Positions 57,301 to 64,000 of a DNA stretch of 64,000 nucleotides are shown piece after piece. Position 1 is the first letter of the stretch, and each line of letters opens with the position of its first letter. Both the position numbers and the translations under genes were made by a program. The DNA is taken from contig NZ_BMII01000009.1 of the NCBI RefSeq assembly GCF_014641855.1, positions 62,001 to 126,000 on the forward strand, read 5' to 3'. The notes beneath the pieces are model-generated. The model saw only the letters and a list, made by a program, of their open reading frames with translations. It searched no databases and had not been told where the DNA came from. Source of the stretch: Shewanella inventionis. Lineage in GTDB: Bacteria; Pseudomonadota; Gammaproteobacteria; Enterobacterales; Shewanellaceae.

Positions 57301-58041
57301 AATTTGCTCAAAACCTTGCACTAGCTGGCTTTCGCGGATCCAGGTTTCTACTCGCTGAGGATTAAGGCGTGAGGTTGGCGGGTTTACTCCGTCTTCTTCT
57401 AAAATGGCGGCGATCATCGATTTGACCGTTTCCATTTTGCCTTCTTTTGAATGCACCGCTTTAGCCAGCTTTTCAATGTGGCGCAGGCTGTGTTCGCCAT
57501 CACATAACGAGAACTGACGCGCATAAGTGCGTAGCTCGTTTCGATTACTGCCAGTATTAAGTAAACTGCGATCATTTTGAATAATGGCGCGAAACTCACG
57601 TGTATTAAGTAAGTTAGTGTGCGCTATGCCTTCGCGTTTTACTTCGCGGCCAAGCTCGGCCATTGAATGGCAAATAATGGTGTCACCATTACGGGATTTA
57701 ATGTAATCCTCAAGCTCAAAACCACGAGCAATAAAGCGGTAATTGACCCCTTTACCGTCACCCGCTGACGCTAAAACAGCTTGATACAATAAGCCGTCAT
57801 CTTTTTCATATTCATAAATAATGTAACTAGAATCGTGCGGTAAATACCAACGCTCAAAACTGTCACGAGTTGATGGCACCACACGGCTTGGGTATTCACC
57901 ATAAAATACCGGCACTAGGCGCTGTAAGGTCGTTTTACCTGATGCATTGGTGCCACAAATGTTGGTATGGCCATTTAATAGTAGTTCGACCACACCTGGC
58001 AGGTGAGTATTAATTAATACGATTCTAATCAAGCTTGGCAT
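54343..58041 (-). CDS. MukB/JetC-like SMC ATPase
   Basis: A 1232-residue SMC-type motor. The N-terminal head has Walker A GTNASGKTT (residues 30-38). Long Glu/Lys/Arg-rich coiled coils run from about 260 to 960, with a hinge region around 530-640 (SHTLLEFLRKEAQGWEQSFG). The C-terminal head carries a signature-like SSSHGMAYLILC and Walker B VTIHWPIDELG. Both ATPase halves are intact. It is the first gene of the operon, followed by MukE-like, kleisin and Toprim genes. MksB/JetC motors extrude DNA loops; with a JetD nuclease they cut small circular plasmids. MukB itself is larger (about 1480 aa). Confidence 0.85.
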   Translation of the reverse strand: MPSLIRIVLINTHLPGVVELLLNGHTNICGTNASGKTTLQRLVPVFYGEYPSRVVPSTRDSFERWYLPHDSSYIIYEYEKDDGLLYQAVLASAGDGKGVNYRFIARGFELEDYIKSRNGDTIICHSMAELGREVKREGIAHTNLLNTREFRAIIQNDRSLLNTGSNRNELRTYARQFSLCDGEHSLRHIEKLAKAVHSKEGKMETVKSMIAAILEEDGVNPPTSRLNPQRVETWIRESQLVQGFEQIRPEYDKLEQEFNQLLSAELRLSSLSRGYRNDETLEAERQDRNQTLGKELNLKLRLLDDEWKDIRDELNQELSAAKGDVGKFEYELDAIEDQHAAFLDADIEQAKADLDNLPNWRSDVENLNERHKLQTEKHQDIEAAFNARRSKIAEQLHRELESLHTEQDTQREARDKQRELASDDLAKLEQQWREQTDAGKAKFSEQEYQLKLQAVELKHQVDGVSYTEDEKMRLAIFDERISLADEEQETCNAKVERLTTEERKQRAKRDQANEALRLASIRVNERENAKEELHHMLFPQSHTLLEFLRKEAQGWEQSFGKVIAPELLHRSDLHPSLTKDSSDSLFGVHLDLKAIDVPEYAATEQDLRIRFAKAEEALQSAQEMHAEAEDQLVAMNAALDAITRELTFARTAYKNSREDLRRLLDEKRSEQQKINQAVADRKTESSKRLVQLDNELKQLHNQHLEWLAEQKDQALEARMDKNAYWQEVVGAIDNQLGQIKANIEQRRTNAKTEQKACETWYKNELKSRGVDEGTILALKKQIRELEAKISQAEQRRSEVLRYDDWYQHTWLVRKPKLQAQLADVKRATLELEQQLTAKTAEIKQRRTNLETERKACDAAQVEASENLTKLRAVMRKLAELKLPPNSDEAMGSIGERLRQGEDLLLKRDYLMGSVKQYVEHFDSVIASKSGSSLAEFWERARDESSFVNDKGIRLLDYRKLVPQLEQLLNVMVPQSLMAIREQGRIFGIDLTAFYDVLTDIDRRIASQSARITREVGEELFLDGVSESAVRIRSRISELEFWPELEVFVKAFKAWKADGFSQLPDEHYTNSMRRALDIIGRAALTGGIAKLLEIELRLKEGNSDLIIRTDRQLNESSSHGMAYLILCKFLLAFTRLLRGKAHVTIHWPIDELGTLHHTNVKKIFDACENNNISVLGAFPNPESEVLNLFANRYIINKQTKKLQVVKPKTNPLAERLSQRNAETTHPTTAKEQS

Positions 58042-58140
58042 GATAATCCTTTTCCAAACAGCTCACATTACAGTGAAAAATAAGCGAAATTGTGCTGAGC
58101 AACCGAGTCTGTTGATTAAAGTAAAACAAACACAGTCTTG

Positions 58141-58167
58141 AGGCAATTTTCAGCTAAAAAATTGCCT
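58141..58167. repeat. Perfect inverted repeat upstream of the condensin operon
   Basis: AGGCAATTTT and AAAATTGCCT with a seven-base spacer. It may be an operator or a leader hairpin. Confidence 0.5.
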
Positions 58168-58297
58168 TGATAATACGCTATTTCAATAAAAAGTGACGCT
58201 TAACATTACGCAGATTAAGAGCGATTGCTGTGATAGTGCGCAATTAGCGCGTAAAAATAGGATAGAGAAATCACTTAGTGCGGGGAAAATATAACAA

Positions 58298-58325
58298 AAT
58301 GCCGCTCATTGATATGAACGGCATT
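58298..58325 (-). terminator. Terminator of ahpF
   Basis: On the minus strand AATGCCG and CGGCATT arms with extra internal pairs, followed by a T-rich tail. Confidence 0.7.
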
Positions 58326-58352
58326 GATAATAGCAACAGCTATATTAGGTGA

Positions 58353-59918
58353 TTAAGCTGCTTTTACATCTGTTTCTTCTGAGTGTCTGATTAAGTAATC
58401 AAACGCCCCAAGAGATGCGGTTGCACCGCTGCCCATGGCGATAATGATTTGCTTGTAAGGTGTGTGTGTCACATCACCTGCAGCAAACACGCCTGGAATT
58501 GATGTTTGACCGCGCTCATCAACGATAATCTCGCCGCGAGGTGTCATATCAACCACACCTTTTAACCATTCGGTGTTTGGCACTAAGCCAATTTGCACAA
58601 AGATACCGGCTAAGATAACTTCTTTACTTTCGCCGCTAGCACGGTCGGTATAAACCAAACTGCTAACACGAGTACCATCGCCTTTGACTTCGGTAGTTTG
58701 CGCTTGAGTAATAATTGTAATATTACCCATTGATTTAGCTTTACGTTGTAACACTTCATCTGCTCGTAACTTGCTGTCAAACTCAAGTACGGTCACATGT
58801 TCAACAATGTTTGCTAGGTCAATTGCGGCTTCAATACCTGAGTTACCACCACCAATAACGGCAACACGCTTGCCTTTAAATAATGGGCCGTCACAGTGTG
58901 GACAGTACGCAACACCTTTACCGCGATATTCTTTTTCGCCAGGCACGTTCATTTCTCTCCAACGCGCACCGGTTGCCAACAATACTGTTTTACTGCTTAA
59001 GGTTGCACCGCTTTCTAACGTCACATCAAATAGACCATTTTTTGTTAGGCTTAATGCGCGCTGGTTAGGCATGATATCGACATCGTAATCACGTACGTGA
59101 GCTTCTAAATTGGCGACCAATTTAGGGCCTTCTGTTTTAGACACAGAGATAAAGTTTTCAATACCGACGGTTTCTGCCACTTGGCCACCAAACTTATCGG
59201 CAACAATACCTGTGTTTAAGCCCTTACGAGCCGAGTAAATCGCTGCGGCTGCGCCCGCTGGGCCGCCACCAACCACTAGCACATCAAATGCTGACTTTTG
59301 ATTTAATAGCTCAGCTTGTCTGCCAGCGGCATTTTTGTCTAACTTATTCAGTACTTCAACAACGCTTATGGCGCCAACAGAGAAGGCTTCGCCGTTCAAA
59401 AATACTGATGGTACTGACATGATATTGCGTTCGGTGACTTCTTCTTGGAAAAGTGCACCGTCAATCATCACGTTAGTAATATTGGGGTTAATTGCTGCCA
59501 TCATATTCAGTGCCTGGATCACTTCAGGACAGGTTTGGCAACTTAATGACACATAGGTTTCAAAGTGAAACTCACCTGGTAATTGGCGGATTTGTTCAAT
59601 CACTTGCGCATCCAATTTCAACGGGTGTCCGCCGCTGTGTAATAATGCAAGTACAAGTGAAGTAAATTCATGACCCATTGGTAAACCGGCAAACGTAATG
59701 TTGCTGCCATTTTGTGGGTTAATTACACTCATACTGGGTGTGCGCTTACCTTGCTGGTAAGTCACCGACACCAAGTCAGATGAATCAACAATATCTTGCG
59801 CTAAACTGGTTAACTCTTTTGCTTTGCTTGAGTCATCTGCAGACACGACAAGTTCAACTGGGCGCTTGAGGTTTTGCAGATAGGTTTTCAGTTGATTTTT
59901 TACATTCGCATCTAACAT
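58353..59918 (-). CDS. ahpF: Alkyl hydroperoxide reductase subunit F
   Basis: A flavoprotein disulfide reductase that passes electrons from NADH to AhpC. The 521-residue protein has an N-terminal tandem thioredoxin-like domain with CQTC (Cys127/Cys130), an FAD domain ([10 protein letters not shown]), the redox centre CPHCDG, an NADH domain ([10 protein letters not shown]) and the C-terminal GVFAAGDVT. Length equals E. coli AhpF (521). It is 111 bases after ahpC, with a strong hairpin between. Confidence 0.97.
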   Translation of the reverse strand: MLDANVKNQLKTYLQNLKRPVELVVSADDSSKAKELTSLAQDIVDSSDLVSVTYQQGKRTPSMSVINPQNGSNITFAGLPMGHEFTSLVLALLHSGGHPLKLDAQVIEQIRQLPGEFHFETYVSLSCQTCPEVIQALNMMAAINPNITNVMIDGALFQEEVTERNIMSVPSVFLNGEAFSVGAISVVEVLNKLDKNAAGRQAELLNQKSAFDVLVVGGGPAGAAAAIYSARKGLNTGIVADKFGGQVAETVGIENFISVSKTEGPKLVANLEAHVRDYDVDIMPNQRALSLTKNGLFDVTLESGATLSSKTVLLATGARWREMNVPGEKEYRGKGVAYCPHCDGPLFKGKRVAVIGGGNSGIEAAIDLANIVEHVTVLEFDSKLRADEVLQRKAKSMGNITIITQAQTTEVKGDGTRVSSLVYTDRASGESKEVILAGIFVQIGLVPNTEWLKGVVDMTPRGEIIVDERGQTSIPGVFAAGDVTHTPYKQIIIAMGSGATASLGAFDYLIRHSEETDVKAA

Positions 59919-59959
59919 AACAACTCCTAAAAAATGAAGATTTAAATAATGTGGAAAGT

Positions 59960-59990
59960 GTTAGTCGGCGCCGGGGGAGCACCGACTAAC
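59960..59990 (-). other. Intercistronic hairpin between ahpC and ahpF
   Basis: On the minus strand GTTAGTCGGTGC / GCGCCGACTAAC, a 12-bp stem with one G-T pair and a seven-base loop. There is no long T run, so it may be a partial terminator that keeps ahpC expression above ahpF. Confidence 0.7.
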
Positions 59991-60029
59991 TGGAGATGAT
60001 ATTACTAACCTAAGGGTGAACTTAGCTGG

Positions 60030-60599
60030 TTAGATTTTACCTACTAGGTCAATTGAAGGAGCTAGTGTTGCTTCACCTGGTTGCCATTTAGCTGGACATA
60101 CTTCACCGTCATGGCTTGCAACGTATTGTGCTGCTTGAATTTTACGAACAAGTTCTGATGCGCTACGGCCAATACCTAGGTCGTGAATTTCAGCAACTTT
60201 GATTTCGCCTTCTGGGTTAATCACAAATGTACCACGAAGTGCTAAACCATCTTCTTCGATCATTACGCCAAAGTTGCGAGTGATAGTACCTGTTGGGTCA
60301 CCAATCATTGGGTAAGTGATTTTACCGATAGTTTCTGAGCTTGCATGCCACGCTTTGTGAGTGAAGTGGGTGTCAGTTGACACTGAATATACTTCAACGC
60401 CCATTGACTGAAGTTTTTCATAGTTGTCAGCCATGTCACCTAATTCGGTAGGACATACGAAAGTAAAGTCAGCTGGGTAGAAAAACACTACCGACCACTT
60501 ACCAAGTAAATCTTGCTCGGTCACTTCAACGAATGAACCGTTGTGAAATGCAGTTGCTTTAAATGGCTTGATAGTGCTGTTAATGATAGATTGTGTCAT
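60030..60599 (-). CDS. ahpC: Alkyl hydroperoxide reductase subunit C (peroxiredoxin)
   Basis: A typical 2-Cys peroxiredoxin that reduces hydrogen peroxide and organic peroxides. The 189-residue protein carries the peroxidatic cysteine in FTFVCPTE (Cys49) and the resolving cysteine in GEVCPAKW, and ends in the conserved SIDLVGKI. The ATG at 60599 has GGAG six bases upstream and gives the usual length (E. coli 187); the frame from 60626 adds nine residues not found in the family. Confidence 0.97.
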   Translation of the reverse strand: MTQSIINSTIKPFKATAFHNGSFVEVTEQDLLGKWSVVFFYPADFTFVCPTELGDMADNYEKLQSMGVEVYSVSTDTHFTHKAWHASSETIGKITYPMIGDPTGTITRNFGVMIEEDGLALRGTFVINPEGEIKVAEIHDLGIGRSASELVRKIQAAQYVASHDGEVCPAKWQPGEATLAPSIDLVGKI

Positions 60600-60632
60600 G
60601 TCATGCTCCATTGGATTAAGATTCACGTTAAC

Positions 60633-60653
60633 CCGACAACCTTGTGGTGTCGG
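60633..60653 (-). other. Stem-loop in the ahpC 5' untranslated region
   Basis: CCGACACC / GGTTGTCGG on the minus strand, about 30 bases before the ahpC ATG. It may stabilise the highly expressed ahpC mRNA. Confidence 0.45.
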
Positions 60654-60809
60654 AGATGATGAACAAGCTGCTCGTCATCTGATGTGAATCATAATAGCGA
60701 TGGAGTTGGATTAAGTATAACGGATAAAAGCTATCACCTTAATCGGTTTTTTATATTGAACTTATTGTTAATGAATAAAGCTGTACATGACGATTTCAAT
60801 ATCGCCGCG

Positions 60810-61553
60810 CTATTCCCACACACCAAAGCGGGTTAACACCCGACTAATATTAGTATCGAGTTTTTGCGAGAGGTGTTGTAAGGCCTGTTTATTGTTAGCC
60901 TGGCCAAAAGTATTGCTGCCATTTGTGGCATAAATCACCCAATTCCCCCCACCCGTTAAACAAGCATACACGTGAGTAAAATGACTATATAACGTGTCAC
61001 GCAGATGACGATCACGGCTATGCTCTTTCCAGCAATTGAGCACCAAAAAACCATCAGCTTTTATTAACTGTTTACTTTGATTAATAAATAAATCCGTTAA
61101 CTGCTGTTTATCGACCCCTTTATTACTGTAAATATCAGCAAAAATCACATCGACTTTTTTATGTTCAGCTTGCGCTAAAAAGAGGTTAGCGTCTTGATTG
61201 ATTAAGGTTAGCTTTTTACTTAAGGGTAACTGAAAAAATTTTTTAGCTACCTCAATAACACGTTGACGTAATTCTACTGCGGTAATTTTAATGGCGGCAT
61301 CCACATGGCGAAGCGAGTGAACCAAAGCGCCGCCCCCTAACCCTAAAATAATCACACTTTTAGGCTGAGTGAATAACAACACAGACAACATAGCCTGCAC
61401 ATAAGTGTGTTGAGGAACAAAGGGCTGGGATTTATCGAGTTTACTTTGCTCATCATTATCGCCAAACGATAACACACGATAATTGCCATCATCGAGTACA
61501 CAAAAATCACCAAAACTATCACTGTCGACATGCAATACTTTATACTCGGACAT
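60810..61553 (-). CDS. Spermidine synthase-like methyltransferase-fold protein
   Basis: A 247-residue protein of the spermidine/spermine synthase superfamily. The SAM-type loop VIILGLGGGALVHSL is near residue 70, with the acidic residue in TAVELRQRV and the active-site Asp in DVIFADIYSN. The N-terminal strand domain is short, and true SpeE motifs such as the GGGDG loop are changed to GLGGGAL, so polyamine synthesis is not certain. No speD is adjacent. Confidence 0.82.
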   Translation of the reverse strand: MSEYKVLHVDSDSFGDFCVLDDGNYRVLSFGDNDEQSKLDKSQPFVPQHTYVQAMLSVLLFTQPKSVIILGLGGGALVHSLRHVDAAIKITAVELRQRVIEVAKKFFQLPLSKKLTLINQDANLFLAQAEHKKVDVIFADIYSNKGVDKQQLTDLFINQSKQLIKADGFLVLNCWKEHSRDRHLRDTLYSHFTHVYACLTGGGNWVIYATNGSNTFGQANNKQALQHLSQKLDTNISRVLTRFGVWE

Positions 61554-61669
61554 ACTTCACTCAATGGCAGGCTTGGCTTTATGTTTAGCCAGCAATAAAA
61601 ACGTATTGTAACCCAGGTTAGTACCACAAGCCCGTTTATAGGCTTGATTTTTACTTGCAGGAAACCGAG

Positions 61670-62209
61670 ATGTTTAATCAGTTGTTAATGTGTTTTGTTT
61701 ATTTGGCTGTTTTTATCTTTGCTCAACGTCAAATGAGCCACTGGATCCGCCAGCAGGCAAAGAAAAAACAAGTTAATGAAGTGCGCAGTAGGATGGTGAT
61801 CCGACTTATTTCATACTTTATGTTTTTTGTGACCTTATCGATCATGGCTGTTTCGCTGGGGCTGGGATACCAAGAAGTGTCCCTTTTTGTTTCGTCTGCT
61901 TTTGCCGTGTTGGGTGTAGCCTTGTTTGCACAATGGTCAATATTGAGCAACATAACCGCTGGCGTACTGATCTTTTTTGTGTTCCCTTATCGCATAGGTG
62001 ACCGCATTCGTATTGTTGAAAAAGATGAGGATATGTCAGGGGTGATAGTCGAAATATCACTGTTTCATATTTTGATTAAACGCGGTTCAGGCGATGTGAT
62101 GACCTACCCTAATAGCTTATTGCTGCAAAAAGCGGTGATTAAACTCCCTAATGATAAAGAAATCCCCCCAAAAACGACCACACGACGAGTGATCCCCAAA
62201 CGTAAATAA
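61670..62209 (+). CDS. Small MscS-family mechanosensitive channel-like protein
   Basis: A 179-residue inner membrane protein with three transmembrane segments (about 5-22, 48-70, 80-115) and a short beta domain. The pore-helix pattern SSAFAVLGVALFAQWSILSN with Gly and Ala repeats, and FPYRIGDRIRIVEKDE, are typical of MscS. It lacks the large C-terminal alpha/beta cage of MscS (286 aa). The ATG at 61670 follows AGGA and is preferred over the TTG at 61655. Confidence 0.88.
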   Translation: MFNQLLMCFVYLAVFIFAQRQMSHWIRQQAKKKQVNEVRSRMVIRLISYFMFFVTLSIMAVSLGLGYQEVSLFVSSAFAVLGVALFAQWSILSNITAGVLIFFVFPYRIGDRIRIVEKDEDMSGVIVEISLFHILIKRGSGDVMTYPNSLLLQKAVIKLPNDKEIPPKTTTRRVIPKRK

Positions 62210-62221
62210 ACCAAAGACACT

Positions 62222-62244
62222 AAAAAGGCGCCTAAGCGCCTTTT
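62222..62244. terminator. Bidirectional terminator
   Basis: A perfect 9-bp stem AAAAGGCGC / GCGCCTTTT with loop CTAA between converging genes. Confidence 0.85.
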
Positions 62245-62271
62245 GAATTTATGCCATTGCCGCCGTTGACA

Positions 62272-63009
62272 TTAGTTCAGCAAGCGATGAAAAAACGCCA
62301 CAGCCTGTAAATACATTTGTAACGCTAATGCGGCGTCATAACGCTCACCTTCGTCACGCATAAAGGCATGCTGGGCATTGACCTCTAACCAGGTAAAGTT
62401 AGCATTCACTTGCTCAAGTTGTTGGTAAATAAGTTTACGGCCTTCTTTACTCACGTGTGGGTCTTGCTTACCAAACACCATCACCAACTCACCTTTTATA
62501 TCACCTGAACGGGTCAGAGAGTCATTACCCGCCTGGCAGGGTAAAGTATTAGAATGAATGTCGGTTGGATATAAACAAAACGCACCACTGATGTCTGGAT
62601 TTAATGCGGCGCGATAAGCCAAATGGCCCCCTATACACACTCCCATTGCGCCCACTTTATCTGAGCAAAAGGGCTGCGAACGGGCAAAGTCGACTAACGC
62701 TTGAGTATCTGTGTCATGCTGCTCTAGTGGTTTGGCCCATTTGTCTGCATTGCCTTTGTCTTTACCAGCATCATCGTAAGCCAGCACGGTTCCAATGGGG
62801 TTTAACTCATGAAACACCTCTGGCACCAACACCACAAAACCATGACCGGCAAGAATAGCCGCTGAGCGAGCTATGGGTGCCGTTTGCTGAAATATTTCTG
62901 AGTAAAAAATAATCGTCGCAAATTGGCCTTTGATATCAGGGCGATACAAGGTTGTGCGCATTACGCCCGTGGGGGTTACTATGTCGTGCACTTCTGTTTT
63001 AGTTATCAT
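62272..63009 (-). CDS. Dienelactone hydrolase-family protein
   Basis: A 245-residue alpha/beta hydrolase. The nucleophile is a cysteine, Cys125 in GVCIGGH, as in true dienelactone hydrolase; the Asp is in FGKQDPH and the His in NAQHAF. No aromatic degradation genes are nearby, so the substrate is open. It is 38 bases downstream of the lactate dehydrogenase gene and may be co-transcribed with it. Confidence 0.87.
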   Translation of the reverse strand: MITKTEVHDIVTPTGVMRTTLYRPDIKGQFATIIFYSEIFQQTAPIARSAAILAGHGFVVLVPEVFHELNPIGTVLAYDDAGKDKGNADKWAKPLEQHDTDTQALVDFARSQPFCSDKVGAMGVCIGGHLAYRAALNPDISGAFCLYPTDIHSNTLPCQAGNDSLTRSGDIKGELVMVFGKQDPHVSKEGRKLIYQQLEQVNANFTWLEVNAQHAFMRDEGERYDAALALQMYLQAVAFFHRLLN

Positions 63010-63047
63010 AGTGTTTTATTGTCACTCTTAAAAAAGCCATTGGCTAA

Positions 63048-64000
63048 TTAAAACAATTCGTTACCACAAACCTGACCAGACATTAACTTACTCACGTTAG
63101 TGAGTGTGGTTGTGGCAATAGCATTAAGTGCCTCGTCAGTTAAAAATGCCTGATGACCAGTAAAAATCACATTATGGCATGCTGATAAACGGCGAAACAC
63201 ATCATCTTGAATAATTTCACTCGATTTATCTTCAAAGAAAAGTCCTTTCTCATTTTCGTATACATCAAGCCCGAGTGAGCCAATATGGCCTTCTTTTAAG
63301 GCTTCCATTGCATCAAATGCGTTAAGTAAACCACCACGACTGGTATTAATGACCATCACTCCTGGTTTCATTTTATTAAATGAGGTTTGATTGAGTAAGT
63401 GATGGTTATCTTTAGTTAATGGGCAATGCAAACTAATGATGTCACATTGCGGATATAAGGTATCTAAATCAACATACTCAACCCCAAGATCGAGCACGGC
63501 TTGATTTGGGTATGGGTCAAATGCAATCACTTTACAGCCAAAGCCCAGTAAAATTTTAATCGTGGCAACGCCAATTTTACCCGTGCCGATTATCCCAACC
63601 GTTTTGCCAAACATGTTAAAACCCACTAAGCCAGACAAGGCAAAGTTTGCATCACGAGTGCGCTGGTAGGCTTTATGGATTTTACGATTTAAGGTTAGCA
63701 TTAATGCGACTGAGTGCTCTGCAACTGACTCAGGTGAGTAAGCAGGTACATTAACCACTTGCATGCCCAAACGCTCTGCAGCAATAAGGTCAACATTGTT
63801 GAACCCTGCACAGCGCATGGCAATAATTTTAGTTCCGCCTTTAGCAAGCTCAACTAATACTTCTTCGCATAATGAATCATTAACGAATGCGCAAACCACT
63901 TCATAACCTTCTGCTAGTTTGACGTTTTGCATACATAAGCGGTAGTCAAAGTATTCTATATCAACATTAAATTGTTGATTAGTACGATTGAAATGCACAA
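63048..64000 (-). CDS. ldhA: D-lactate dehydrogenase, 5' end cut by the window
   Basis: NADH-dependent fermentative D-lactate dehydrogenase of the D-2-hydroxyacid family. The visible 317 codons include IIGTGKIG (Rossmann loop), NTSRGGLLNA, DVYENEKGLFFEDKS and the catalytic His in FTGHQAFLT, all close to E. coli LdhA (329 aa). The frame is still open at the window end; comparison suggests about 12-15 N-terminal residues are missing, and the GTG at 63998 is an internal codon. Confidence 0.93.
   Translation of the reverse strand, partial: VHFNRTNQQFNVDIEYFDYRLCMQNVKLAEGYEVVCAFVNDSLCEEVLVELAKGGTKIIAMRCAGFNNVDLIAAERLGMQVVNVPAYSPESVAEHSVALMLTLNRKIHKAYQRTRDANFALSGLVGFNMFGKTVGIIGTGKIGVATIKILLGFGCKVIAFDPYPNQAVLDLGVEYVDLDTLYPQCDIISLHCPLTKDNHHLLNQTSFNKMKPGVMVINTSRGGLLNAFDAMEALKEGHIGSLGLDVYENEKGLFFEDKSSEIIQDDVFRRLSACHNVIFTGHQAFLTDEALNAIATTTLTNVSKLMSGQVCGNELF

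Larger units (their letters stand above)
58042..58352. other. Intergenic region upstream of the condensin operon
   Basis: About 310 bases without a gene. They hold the ahpF terminator (58298-58325) and a perfect 10-bp inverted repeat at 58141-58167, about 100 bases before the SMC start. Confidence 0.65.

Noticed and set aside
60700..60735. Possible OxyR site upstream of ahpC
   Set aside because: Only one ATAG quarter-site and a distant CTAT fit; the tetranucleotide spacing does not.
1..64000. Search for tRNA, rRNA, insertion sequences, prophage genes and CRISPR arrays
   Set aside because: None was seen: no transposase or integrase frame, no regularly spaced repeats, and no recognisable stable RNA.

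Overview
The window is a chromosomal segment of a low-GC Shewanella-type gammaproteobacterium. The indicators are a periplasmic nitrate reductase operon of the napAGHB kind without napC, an ArcA regulator, a single-chain fused acyl-CoA carboxylase, a second-type elongation factor G, and a set of housekeeping genes (serA, ygfZ, endA, rsmE, gshB, rsmC, lysC, fbp, ahpC/ahpF, ldhA) whose proteins read as marine gammaproteobacterial orthologues. The genus is inferred from protein similarity and remembered gene neighbourhoods. No rRNA, tRNA, insertion sequence, prophage or CRISPR array was seen.

Layout. 1-7.5 kb: serA, ygfZ, then a lipoprotein gene followed by an ABC ATPase, a large FtsX-type permease and an AttH/lipocalin-like lipoprotein, probably one lipoprotein/lipid transport operon. 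7.5-12.5 kb: napAGHB behind a perfect 7-2-7 NarL/NarP-type site; napD is not adjacent. 12.5-24 kb: an unlisted 50-residue protein gene, two LysR regulators, elongation factor G, a membrane diguanylate cyclase with a periplasmic solute-binding sensor, and a 1517-residue carboxylase. 24-30.4 kb: a functional-amyloid (Fap) secretion operon, fapBCDEF, with a consensus sigma-54 promoter, two matching palindromic upstream elements and a VpsR-like sigma-54 activator gene. 31-41.4 kb: a pyroglutamyl-peptidase-like protein lacking the catalytic cysteine, SprT, EndA, RsmE, GshB, alkaline phosphatase, RsmC, a DUF342 protein and a site-2-protease-like membrane protein. 41.4-51.3 kb: an aspartoacylase-family hydrolase, lysC behind a lysine riboswitch, a small unknown protein, arcA with a long leader, an S9 peptidase, fbp and a dicarboxylate symporter. 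51.5-58 kb: a four-gene MukBEF-like condensin plus Toprim operon (Wadjet/MksBEFG-like) in the order SMC, MukE-like, kleisin, Toprim. 58.3-64 kb: ahpC/ahpF, a spermidine-synthase-like protein, a small MscS channel, a dienelactone hydrolase and a D-lactate dehydrogenase cut by the window edge.

The two accessory systems most worth attention are the Fap amyloid operon and the condensin/Toprim operon. The Fap operon carries a complete readable regulatory circuit: activator gene, two candidate enhancer palindromes, sigma-54 promoter, and a strong hairpin after the major subunit gene. The condensin/Toprim operon is a candidate anti-plasmid defence locus with an unusual gene order and a short nuclease subunit. 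Several start codons were moved from the longest open frame to an internal ATG with a good ribosome binding site (ygfZ, the ABC permease, attH-like, napA, fapB, fapC, fapE, lysC, S9 peptidase, ahpC, mscS-like).
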